Source: Aphrocallistes beatrix (taxonomy: Eukaryota > Porifera > Hexactinellida > Sceptrulophora > Aphrocallistidae). Taken from it: 64,000 bases of DNA. A model generated the notes under the pieces. It was not told the DNA's origin, ran no database searches, and saw nothing but the letters and a program-made list of their open reading frames with translations. Positions 54,468 to 64,000 of the stretch are shown here, one piece after another. The stretch is from contig OY725497.1 of the NCBI GenBank assembly GCA_963281255.1, positions 3,030,968 to 3,094,967 on the forward strand, in the 5' to 3' direction. Both the position numbers and the translations under genes were made by a program. Position 1 is the stretch's first letter. Each line of letters starts with the position of its first letter.

Positions 54468-56529
54468 ATATGATTTTGAAAAAGCACCTCCAAGAATACA
54501 ATAAAATGTGTTAAAGCTAAACAATGCACTTCATCGAGTAGGTAAAATGGAACAAATTTGTTATTACTTACTAAATATTAATCAAGTGGCTATACTTTCT
54601 CGCACCCCCGGTTGAGAACTACTGCTATAGGAGCTGCACTAAAAATGATAAAAACAACACAGACAGGATGGGAGGGATACTGACAATTCGCACCGCGACA
54701 ATTCACACCACTTTTGTTTAGTCAATTCAATTTAGTAGTGTATACATATAATGTTCAACTAATTAGTAAATATAATATAATATAAAAGTCCAAAACATCT
54801 TGTTATACTGGTTAACATGCATAGTAGTTAGGTTAGTTTAAATGAAAATACTTTGATTAACATTTAATCTGCTCCCAAACTGAAGTGATGTGCCACACCC
54901 TTTCGGCCAGGGTGGCGGGTTACACCAGAGCTGCAAGCATACGAGCACGCTCACGCTGTACCGTTCGCTTCAGACTGTCCAGCTTTGGTAGCTTGGTAGC
55001 AGTGCCCTCAATATTATTTGCACACTCTCGCTCACAATGTGGTGTGAAGTACCCTGTGACTCTCGTGCTTCCATCTTGATGCCAGCCTTCGTCTCACACA
55101 TAGGCACCAAGTGTTGGTACCTGGGAGGGCCGGCCTCTCCCAGGTTTCGATCCTGTGGGGGCCATGGTGCTGGGCAATGGAGCAGTGGAAGAAGCTGTGG
55201 TATGGCAGGACTCCACACAAACTTATAGGTTACAACTAAACCCCAAAATTATGTTAATTGAGTCTAAATATGTATCCCAATTACATTTTTCTTCCACTAT
55301 AGTCCGATATTATTTTTCCCATACGAAACAACAATAGCTGTCTATCGATATTTGAGCATCAAAGATTTTTAAAAATTTCTGGGGGGCAAGCCCCCAAACC
55401 CCCCCTCATCACAGCAACTCACATCCTGCTCACTAGGCATATGAGCATGCTCATTCGCACGCTTTACTACTTTCGTGCCCTAGGTGTGAATTCTTGCTTT
55501 GCAAACCCACCTCTGCTCACAAAGCCAATGTGTAACATATCCTGCTCTTCTCTGCAACCCATAGATATATCATTTCTCTAATAATTTCTTCCCTCCTCCC
55601 TGGGACAGTCTAAACGGTTGTTGAATTAAGATCCTCCGCCATAATTAAATGAAAAGTTCTTCTTGATGTAAATATTTAGACTGGAAATAATTTGATCTAT
55701 TTATATGCATTGATTTCCGGCACAAGTGACGCATATGCTGTTTACCACATTTTTTGTTAAATCAAATTGTTTATATTTGTAAACACATACATACAAGTGG
55801 TGATTATTCTAATCAGGTGTACAACAACAATCCTATTATGGTGCGATTTGTCGTGATGCAAATTGCCGGTATCCCAGGATGGGAGTGCGCGCTTCCACTT
55901 TCGCGGAATGGAAATGATTCGACTTTTCGAAAAAGGAAATAGTTCGAATTGCAGAATTAGGAAATATTTCAACTTTTTATCATTAGGATTAATGGTGGTT
56001 TTTATGCGAACTATTTCCTTTTTTGGAAAGTCGAACAATTTCCGTTTTTTTGCCAACTATTTCCACCATACCAAAAATATTATACTTGTCCAAAAATTGA
56101 ACGATATTAATTGAAATTTAGTGTTCCCAAATTATTAATCAAAACAAACTGTTTTTCCAATATCAATACTATTATGCTCTTCTTTGCCTATCTAATGATT
56201 TAACCAAAATTAAAAATAAACTAATAACAAATTATCCTTGATGCATACAATACATGTTATGTACTACTTATGTATATTGTCTCAAAAGTATTATATTTTG
56301 GTCGGACGCTTTTGATTAAATCACTAAATAGTTGATCCGGGCAACCACGTAGAGGTGAGAGCACATCTGCCCGGCCAAACCTACCCTAGTATGTTGCTAG
56401 GATAGGCTGGGGTCTTTTTAGACCAAAATTACATTTGTGACATATTTTCTACACCATACTATATAAGTATATGCTAAACCTTTTCTATATAGCTATTTCA
56501 AATCATTTAGAATTACGTATATACTAAAC
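54468..56529. other. No supported gene
   Basis: 54890-55215 is GC-richer than its surroundings (CACGCTCACGCTGTACC, GGGAGGGCCGGCCTCTCCC palindrome near 55125) and has overlapping short open frames on both strands, but none shows a recognisable domain; it may be a decayed transposon gene. GGAAATAGTTCGA / TCGAACAATTTCC motifs near 55930-56040 form an inverted repeat. The rest is AT-rich. Confidence 0.45.
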
Positions 56530-56996
56530 CAGGGGCGGAGCAAGGTTTTATACTCTGAGATCGCACATGGGTGACAATCCTTCACGATTGGGTCGCAGAC
56601 CCTAGTAGCATATCAAAATTATTTTTAATATTTGATCGATGCTATTGTATTTGGTACAGTTTGATATTTTAATCTTGATTCAATAATATTTTTAAATACA
56701 GTAGACTCCGCTTAATAGGGTCATATCGGTCAGAGGACATTTTGTCTCGATTAAGCGGAGAACCCTATTAACCGAAAATATTTTGTATTGGCTTCTATGT
56801 ATGAGAGCTATTCCGGTCCTGCCAAAAGTGGCCCGATTAAGCGGTTGACCAGATTAAACAGTGACCCTATTAAACGGAGTCGACTGTACTTCGATAATAT
56901 TTAGTGCAGTGAAAAGTGTTTACTGTTTAAAATGTGAGAATATTCCAGAGTCGTAAAAATATTACAAATCTCGCGACTCCTCTCGCGCTGCCCCTG
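56530..56996. mobile_element. hAT-type MITE (467 bp) with a nested pogo-type MITE
   Basis: It starts CAGGGGCGGAGCAAGG and ends CGCGCTGCCCCTG. Perfect duplication TACTAAAC flanks it (56522-56529 and 56997-57004). The interior is interrupted by the 188-bp element at 56699. Confidence 0.92.
56699..56886. mobile_element. pogo-type MITE (188 bp), TA target
   Basis: CAGTAGACTCCGCTTAAT and its complement at the ends, TA duplication. It matches 14580-14767 along its full length (both 188 bp), including GGCTTCTATGTATGAGAGC. Confidence 0.93.
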
Positions 56997-57240
56997 TACT
57001 AAACTATTTCTATATACTAGTAGTTAATTAACTTATCTTATATTTGTGAAAAGGGACTTTGGTCGAATGCCATATTTTTTATGAAGGGTATATATATATG
57101 TATCCAGTTATGAAAAAACAGGTTGTACCTTGTTCCATAGGCGGAAAGTTAACTGAAAACCCGGAAAATCTTAGGGGGGGGGCAGACCTGTCAATTACCT
57201 TATCCTTACTATTAAAACTCGATTAATGTGTATATATATA

Positions 57241-57735
57241 TACAAGCGCGCTTCGCTTGCTTGCGCTGCGCGGCTGGCGGACACTTCGTGTCCGCCGGAG
57301 GCTCCCTTCGGTCGCCTGAGGTCACATTGGTTAATTATAAGGGAGATAGCATCTATAAATATGTCTGTCCTACTGTTATAATCGATATCACTCGAAAAAT
57401 CACCAAATTTGACAATATTAAATTTTTTTGATGAGTAATGATGACGTCATAACAAAGTGATGAGTCATCATTTTTTGATGATAGTTGCATCATATGTGAG
57501 GTATGTTAGTATACAGATTCTATTAAAATTTCAGCCTTCTATCTCCTATAATGGTTGAGTTATGCTCGAATAACTGTGTTGCTTAACTTTTAAAAATGTG
57601 ACAATTACGTCATAATTCCATGATGAGTCGACATTTTGCTCCGAGCTCAGAACTTACTGGAGCCATAGCCAAAAAACTCCCACGTGCCAAAAATCAGCTT
57701 TCTGCGCCTGGCAGTTTCTTCAATCAATTCGTTAC
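57241..57735 (-). repeat. Family A copy
   Basis: Full minus-oriented copy from TACAAGCGCGCTTCGC to AATTCGTTACA. It is preceded by CTTACTATTAAAACTCGATTAATGTG and a TA tract, and followed by a TA tract and the same motif. Confidence 0.93.
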
Positions 57736-57780
57736 AGATATATATATATATATATATATCCTTACTATTAAAACTCGATG

Positions 57781-57820
<40 letters not shown>

Positions 57821-57824
<4 letters not shown>

Positions 57825-58317
57825 AGCGCGCTTCGCGCTTGCTTGCGCTGCGCTGCTGGCGGACACTTTGTGTCCGCCGGAGGCTCCCTTCGGTCGCCTG
57901 GAGTCACATTGGTTAATTATAAGGGAGATAACATCTCTAAATATGTCTGTTCTACTGTGCTAATCGATATCACTCGAAAAATCACCAAATTTGTCAATTT
58001 TAAAATTTTTGATGCGTAATGATGACGTCATAACAAAGTGATGAGTCATCATTTTTTGATGAAAGTCGCATCATATGTGAGGTATGTTAGTATACAGATT
58101 CTATTAAAATTTCAGCCTTCTATCTCCTATAATGGCTGAGTTATGCCCGAATAACTGTGTTGCTTAACTTTTAAAAATGTGACAATGACGTCATAATTCC
58201 ATGATGAGTCGACATTTTGCTCTGAACTCAGAACTTACTGGAGCCATAGCCAAAAGACTCCCACATGCCAAAAATCAGCCTTCTGCGCCCGGCAGTTTCT
58301 TCAATCAATTCGTTACA
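57821..58317 (-). repeat. Family A copy
   Basis: Full minus-oriented copy right after a 40-bp TA tract. Very similar to the copy at 57241. The two lie in direct orientation about 85 bp apart. Confidence 0.93.
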
Positions 58318-58363
58318 TATATATACAATCATCGAGTTTTAATAGTAAGGATATATATATCTC

Positions 58364-58847
58364 TGTAACGAATTGATTGAAGAAACTGCCGGGCGCAGAA
58401 GGCTGATTTTTGGCATGTGGGAGTCTTTTGGCTATGGCTCCAGTAAGTTCTGAGATCAGAGCAAAATGTCGACTCATCATGGAATTATGACGTCATTGGC
58501 ACATTTTTAAAAGTTAAGCAACACAGTTATTCGGGCATAACTCAGCCATTATAGGAGATAGAAGGCTGAAATTTTAATAGAATCTGTATACTAACATACC
58601 ATCAAAAAATCAAAAAATGATGACTCATCACTTTGTTATGACGTCATCATTACGAATCAAAAAATTTAAAAATGACAAATTTGGTGATTTTTCCAGTGAA
58701 ATCGGTTTTAACACTAAGATGGACATATTTAGAGATGTTATATCCCTTATAATTAACCAATGTCACCTCCAGGCGACCGAAGGGAGCCTCCGGCGGACAC
58801 GAAGTGTCCGCCAGCCGCGCAGCGCAAGCAAGCGAAGCGCGCTTGTA
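58364..58847 (+). repeat. Family A copy
   Basis: Full plus-oriented copy, head to head with the one ending at 58317. The 46 bp between them contain ATCGAGTTTTAATAGTAAGG between two TA tracts. Confidence 0.93.
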
Positions 58848-59457
58848 GTAATAATATAGTATCGATTTAATATAGTATCAATTTCCAAAGTGCGAACAAT
58901 GTCTTTGTGAGCAGATAAGACCACACAATAGTCCAGACGCTTTTGAGTTTGACTGTTTCTCTCAAGTATATGTGTGGATTCTACGCAACAGATTGAATGA
59001 ATGCTTTGCCTTACATGTGCTCACAGGCAGGCGCACACATACGCCTGAATCGAGAGTTGGTCACCTAACCTGGAAGAATCATAGTCTCGTTTAGACATTG
59101 TTAATAATTATGTGGTGATTTTGACACACCAAAAAATTCTTCACATGAATTTTGAAACTTTCAAATCGACCCATTTCAACGAATCCTTCATTTTGGAATT
59201 GTTGAGTTTGTCAGTCGAAAAAGGAATCTCCTGCACACGTGAAGATGATTTTTACCCTGCGTATAATTTTAAACATACTAGAGTACTATTAACTTCTGTA
59301 TTTACAAATATAAGCACCAATATGCCATCATTCAAAAAATATACCTATTGCTTGTAAAGTAGAAAATATACCTAATGCAAACCAATTCCAAATTTATCAG
59401 AATCAATACCATAATATCCTTAATTTAAAACTCGATTGAAATATATATACATATATA
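58848..59457. other. No supported gene
   Basis: AT-rich, with an 81-codon frame at 59112-59357 that has no recognisable domain. The motif ATCCTTAATTTAAAACTCGA occurs near 59417. Confidence 0.45.
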
Positions 59458-59795
59458 CAGTACCAGGACAAAAGTATTCGACCACCATAGAAACAGCCAT
59501 ACAAATAGTATTAAAGTGGGTCTATTCATAAAGGAATATGTACTCAAACTGTAAGGAATACGTACTCTATTTTTTATTTCAAATTCGTAAACTACACATC
59601 CTAATTACTCATAATTGATAGCCTCAGCTTAATTACTAACTCCCAGTTAATAAATATCAACATTTGATACTTGATGCTACTTGTCCCAAGTCACAGCCAT
59701 TATATATGATGGCGTTTAGTGACACAAAGTGGCATAGGTTGATAATTTTCTACATAAGAATAAGTATTTGAGTTGAAACTCTCAATTATGAATAA
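59458..59795. mobile_element. mariner-type foldback MITE (family C), right end missing
   Basis: The left TIR CAGTACCAGGACAAAAGTATTCG follows TATA. The centre CCATTATATATGATGGCGTT matches 23785-24202. The right arm is replaced by family A sequence at 59796. Confidence 0.8.
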
Positions 59796-60224
59796 TTGCT
59801 TGCGCTGCGCGGCTGGCGGACACTTGTCCACCGGAGGCTCCCTTCGGTAGCCTGTGGTCACATTGGTTAATTAGAATGGAATTAGCATCTCTAAATATGT
59901 CTGTGCTACTGTGATGATCGATATCACTCGAAAAATCACCAAATTTGTCAATTTTAAAATTTTTGATGATAGTTGCATCATATGTGAGGTATGTTAGTAT
60001 ACATATCCTATTAAAGTTTCAGCCTTCTATCTCCTATAACGACTGAGTTATGCTCGAATAACTCTGTTGCTTAACTTTTAAAAATGTGACAATGACGTCA
60101 TAATTCCATGATGTGTCTACATTTTGCTCTGAGCTCAGAACTTACTGGAGCCATAGCCAAAAGACTCCCACATGCCAAAAATTAGCTTTCTATGACTGGC
60201 AGTTTCTTCAATCAATTCGTTACA
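59796..60224 (-). repeat. Family A copy, GC end slightly truncated
   Basis: Minus-oriented copy beginning TTGCTTGCGCTGCGCGGC and ending CAATTCGTTACA, followed by CTTACTATTAAAACTCGATT. One internal block (the CRE and AP-1 pair near the middle) is deleted. Confidence 0.9.
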
Positions 60225-60280
60225 TACATCCTTACTATTAAAACTCGATTATTGTTTGTTTGTTTGTGCATATGTGTATA

Positions 60281-60731
60281 CACTAACCGGACAAAAGTAA
60301 TTGTACACTATATTATTCCCCATACAAATAGTACTAAATTGGCTTTTTCATGAAGTATTCAAACTAAGAGCTATTAAGAGTCTGATTTAAGATTTGAAAT
60401 CTTCACATTCGAATTAGTAATAGTTGAAGATTTCTAATAAATTGTTCAACCCAATGAATAAAATTATCAACCTGTGACACAAGTTATGTATAGTGATAAA
60501 AATGGACATATGTGGCACAAAGTGGCAGTGATTAATGATTTGAAAACATTGGGAATTAACAATTGATTAGGAATTTCCTGCAATAACTAATTCGAATGCG
60601 AAGATTTCGAATTTGAAACCCGGTTAGTTATCACTTACCGTTTCGGAGTTTTAATCTTCATGAATAGACCCATTTCAGTGTTAAATGCACTTGAGATAAT
60701 GAAGTGTGCAAATATTTTTGGCCGGGTAGTG
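60281..60731. mobile_element. mariner-type foldback MITE (family C, 451 bp)
   Basis: TIR CACTAACCGGACAAAAGTAA on the left and TTTTTGGCCGGGTAGTG on the right, TA at each side. Arms are inverted copies with a short centre near 60480-60540. Confidence 0.85.
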
Positions 60732-60744
60732 TATACGTATATTT

Positions 60745-60815
60745 AGAGATGATATATCCCGTTTAATTAACCAATGTCATCTCCAGGCGACCGAAGGGAG
60801 CCTCCGGCGGACACG
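60745..60815 (+). repeat. Family A 3' segment cut by the gap
   Basis: TTAACCAATGTCATCTCCAG to CCTCCGGCGGACACG, then the gap begins inside the hairpin. Confidence 0.85.
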
Positions 60816-61015
60816 NNNNNNNNNNNNNNNNNNNNNNNNNNNNNNNNNNNNNNNNNNNNNNNNNNNNNNNNNNNNNNNNNNNNNNNNNNNNNNNNNNNNN
60901 NNNNNNNNNNNNNNNNNNNNNNNNNNNNNNNNNNNNNNNNNNNNNNNNNNNNNNNNNNNNNNNNNNNNNNNNNNNNNNNNNNNNNNNNNNNNNNNNNNNN
61001 NNNNNNNNNNNNNNN
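60816..61015. other. Assembly gap of exactly 200 N
   Basis: Second placeholder gap. Starts inside a family A hairpin. Confidence 0.99.
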
Positions 61016-61200
61016 TGGGTGGTAACTCTTATTATAGGCTTAGTACTTACTCTAGTATAATTACACTCGATTTCTACTTTATCTAGTTTCCTAGACCTAT
61101 ATTCACTTGTACTTTTCTTTCTCTTCATTATTAAACAAGCTTATTCTCAACCAGCTTAACAATACTACACTAGACGGACAGAAATATTTGATATTCCACT

Positions 61201-61555
61201 GGTTCGGGATGGGGTCAATAATGACCCCATCGTCGTTTACGCACTGGTTCGGGATGGGGTCAATAGTGACCCCATCGTCGTTTACGCACTGGTTCAGGAT
61301 GGGGTCAATAGTGACCCCATCGTCGTTTACGCACTGGTTCGGGATGGGGTCAATAGTGACCCCATCGTAGTTTACGCACTGGTTCAGGATGGGGTCAATA
61401 GTGACCCCATCGTCGTTTACGCACTGGTTCGGGATGGGGTCAATAGTGACCCCATCGTCGTTTACGTACTGGTTCAGGATGGGGTCAATAGTGACCCCAT
61501 CGTCGTTTACGTACTGGTTCGAGGTGGGGTCAATAGTGACCCAAAATCGTCGTCA
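61201..61555. repeat. 45-bp satellite with the same dyad core (8 copies)
   Basis: The unit is GGTTCGGGATGGGGTCAATA, then GTGACCCCATCGTCGTTTAC and GCACT. Read on the minus strand it becomes GCGTAAACGACGATGGGGTCA-N4-TGACCCCAT, the same as the 44825 satellite apart from the spacer (CTAT here, GTTT/GTTTC there) and the segment after the dyad (CCCGAACCAGT here, TGGAAACTG there). Because 45 is divisible by 3 the array reads as open frames with a 15-residue repeat; these are not genes. Confidence 0.96.
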
Positions 61556-62104
61556 TTCTAAGGTTAATTAATTAAAAATTTGCTAGATCGGGTGTTAAAT
61601 TTCACAGGATCACACGTCGGTGAAAAGATTAAAAACTAAATCAAACTTCTAAAAACTAGAATAATTTGAGAATAAAAAAGATTTTCAATAATATTGGTAA
61701 TACTAATTTTTTTAAAAATTAAAAAAAGTCCAAGATACAAAAATGAGTGTTTGGATACCAACATTCAATCATACAATTTGGGTCGACTACTACATATTGC
61801 TTCGTAGGGGCGACTACATATTGCTTCGTAATGACGCGTAAATTCTCTAGTTTGGAGGTGTTATAGGCTCATCAGTTTCTTCTCTGATTTTTTAGAGCGA
61901 GTGGAGAGGGAAGACAGTTGGTTAATTAGAGGTTAATTAACCTACCCTAACTTCGTGATCAACTGATCCGTCTGTAGAGCTTGGAGTGATTTAAACAAAA
62001 CGACAAATGTTGAATCGAATTTATAACAATAAAATATAATTATATTTAAATTAGGCTCTTCAAATTGTAAAAGATCGGTATAAAATAATATCAACGTGAC
62101 CAAC
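61556..62104. other. No supported gene
   Basis: GACTACATATTGCTTCGTA is repeated twice near 61790-61830. TTAATTAACC-type palindromes near 61925. AT-rich otherwise. Confidence 0.45.
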
Positions 62105-63105
62105 GACTCAACATGGAATTATGACGTCACTCACCTTTTTTATAATTAGAAATTTCAGTTTTTCGTGATAGAAGGCTGAAATTTTAATAGAATGTGTATA
62201 TTAATATATCTCACATATGATACAACTATCATCAATCGAAGAATCATCAAATTTGTCAATTTTTAAATTTTTGATGCGTACGATGACGTCATAACAGAGT
62301 GACGAGTCATCATTTTTCATGATAATAGTTGTATCACAGGTGAAGAATATTAATACAGGTATCCCTCGCCGTTCGCGGGGGTTACGTTCCAGAGAATTAT
62401 CGCGAACGGCAAGACGTTAGTTCAATGAGAATAGTGGGGTTACGTTCCTAGATTATAAAAACGACGCTAGATACAGTTTGCTAAATACGCTATTGATTCA
62501 ATATTTGAGCTGTAGTATTGATACAAACACTGGCACAAGTGAAATGCTAATAAATGAAGTGATAAGTGAAAAATATAGATCCCCTAGTAGCAAACCTAAG
62601 TACCATACCTAAATAGTAAAGTCTAGCCTTACAATCACCAACCAATTTCCTCTTAGGCATGATGTAATTATTAGGTAGAAAATTATAAGTATAGAGACAA
62701 TAGAAACAGTAAATGATATTGCCAGGATAATATGTAGATAGGCATAAGGTTATGAACTTATGGTAGTCCATGAAAATACTGAAGAGAGTACCGAAAACCG
62801 CGAATAGTCGAGGGAACGAGTCGCGAATAGCAAAACAAGACTCAAAATATTTTCCGCGAATAGTCGAAACCGCTAATGGCAAACCCGCGAACGGCGAGGG
62901 CTGCCTGTATACACATTCTATCAAAATTTCAGCTTTCTATCACCTTAATGGCTGAGTTATAGTCGAAAACTGAAATTTCTAATTATAAAAAGGTGACAAT
63001 GAAGTCATAATTCCATGATGAGTCGACATTTTGATCTGAGGTCAGAACTTGACTCCCACATGCCAAAAATCAGCTTTCTGTGCCTGGCAATTTCTTCAAT
63101 CAGGC
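62105..63105. repeat. Family A inverted dimer interrupted by a MITE
   Basis: A plus-oriented piece (62105 to about 62235) is followed by a minus-oriented piece (about 62236-62355 and 62908-63105, to CAATTTCTTCAATCA). The two halves meet head to head near the CATATGATACAACTATCATC block. The 62356 element splits the second half. Confidence 0.8.
62356..62907. mobile_element. TA-target MITE (552 bp) with CCGTTCGCGG ends
   Basis: CAGGTATCCCTCGCCGTTCG on the left, CGAACGGCGAGGGCTGCCTG on the right, TA duplication. CGCGAATAG motifs repeat near both ends. A 125-codon minus-strand frame inside is not supported as a gene. A second family member is truncated at 30496. Confidence 0.88.
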
Positions 63106-63168
63106 TTTACTACTCCTAATGCGGGTCACTTGAGACCTATGTTTCAGCTTCTGATCTACGAGAGTCAG

Positions 63169-64000
63169 GGTTGTTTGATTTAAATCAATGATTTTATTTA
63201 ATAAAAATCATTATTTAAATGCTCCATTTAAGGTGACAGGCCCTCAAATTTTGAAAAAAATTGCCAGAACCAGATATATTGTAATTTAGTTTTTATTTAA
63301 TTCTAAGATGTCTAAATAATCCGATAATCAGATATTTTGTCAATCCGATGATTGTTTATGTACTTGTAGCAGGTAAAATCTGGCCTTTCTCAATCAAAAT
63401 CTATTAATTTAAATTTTTTACATTTTCAATTGGCGCACATCCGTATGATTACCCTAACTCAAAAAATATTCACATTTTAAATGCAAACCTATTGTAATGA
63501 ACTCGCTAAATCCTCTGATTAAGCTAGTAGCGAAGCCCGATTTTCAAATGAAATAAAAGTTTAAAAACTGAAAATTATTTTGTCCCAAAAATTCCTGAGC
63601 AAATGACTCGACAAAATATTTTTCAACATAAAAAATTATTAAAGTTAAAATTGAACAAAATAGCTTCGCTACTAGCTCAACCATTCGCTAATAATGATAT
63701 TTGAACAGTAAAATCAACCTGATCCTAGTCAATAGTTAGTTATGACGAACGGCACAACCACGGATATTGTATAGGATTTAGACTTTGAGTGACTATAACT
63801 TCATATTTATTCCTAGTTCGCAACTCATACTATGCATTAATTCTTGTACTAACTAGTACTATCCATAAACAGTCTAACAATGGTTGAATTAAGACTTTGA
63901 TTTTTTGGGGTTTTGTCCAAAATCAACTATATCTTGATTTTTATTAAATAAATCTAAATCAAAATGATATGTATTTTTATTTAGTAAATCAAAATCAAAA
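63169..64000. other. Possible TIR element running off the window; otherwise no gene
   Basis: CAGGGTTGTTTGATTTAAAT near 63169 and the repeated ATTTAAATCA / TGATTTTTATTAAAT motifs near both 63190 and 63940-64000 suggest a hAT-type element whose right end lies beyond the window. No coding segment was recognised in it. Confidence 0.4.

Noticed and set aside
55754-56114. Overlapping frames around 55.9 kb
   Set aside because: They follow an inverted repeat with GGAAATAGTTCG motifs and show no domain.
60763-61128. Frames crossing the second N gap
   Set aside because: Same reason; the known part is family A sequence.
61107-61571. Frames with a 15-residue repeat at the second satellite
   Set aside because: The 45-bp period is a multiple of three, so the array stays open automatically.
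1-64000. tRNA or 5S rRNA genes
   Set aside because: No stretch with a matched A box and B box in cloverleaf context, and no 5S core, was found by eye; TTCGA-type motifs seen are inside rRNA, TMEM33 or repeats.

Overview
The window is animal (metazoan) nuclear DNA. It has a metazoan-type 18S-5.8S-28S rRNA unit, GT-AG spliced genes with close animal counterparts (FUNDC, V-ATPase subunit E, TMEM33, MTRF1L, a TRAF-like protein), a spliceosomal U6 gene, and many animal-type transposons (hAT, Tc1/mariner/pogo, Mutator-like, Ty3/gypsy). The DNA is AT-rich outside exons. The species cannot be named from the sequence. An 18S of about 1.97 kb with an enlarged V4-like region suggests an early-branching or fast-evolving invertebrate; a sponge is only a guess.

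Layout. 1-3854 is an rRNA unit on the minus strand (28S 5' part, ITS2, 5.8S, ITS1, 18S), followed by its upstream spacer to about 5.2 kb. 5.2-25 kb is a repeat graveyard: copies of one roughly 490 bp dispersed family (called family A here), long foldback elements, short TIR elements, and broken Tc1/mariner, KRBA2/SCAND3-type integrase, Mutator-like and GTF2IRD2-type hAT genes, plus an inactivated N-acylethanolamine amidase/acid-ceramidase-like gene. 25-44.5 kb is the gene island: an FG-GAP/NERD1-like membrane protein, FUNDC, ATP6V1E, a 71-aa hypothetical, a TRAF-like gene, TMEM33 (with a U6 snRNA gene antisense in its largest intron) and mitochondrial release factor MTRF1L. 44.8-45.5 kb is a 44-bp satellite with a dyad core. 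45.8-57 kb holds precisely bounded hAT elements and a 5.27 kb Ty3/gypsy element with 161 bp LTRs that itself carries a 2 kb TIR insertion, which carries a further small hAT element. 57-63.1 kb is a cluster of family A copies, mariner-type foldback elements and a second, inverted satellite with the same dyad core as the one at 45 kb.

The host genes are housekeeping functions (V-ATPase, mitochondrial translation termination, mitochondrial outer-membrane and ER membrane proteins, splicing RNA) and form no evident pathway. The unusual content is in the repeats: a satellite family whose GGGTCA-N4-TGACCC dyad keeps its spacing at two loci while the spacer sequence changes; a dispersed repeat that carries CRE/AP-1-type palindromes and GC hairpins in nearly every copy; a foldback with roughly 500 bp arms sitting at the same position in two copies of that repeat; and many short hAT-type elements with perfect 8-bp target duplications. 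No new protein-coding system was recognised.
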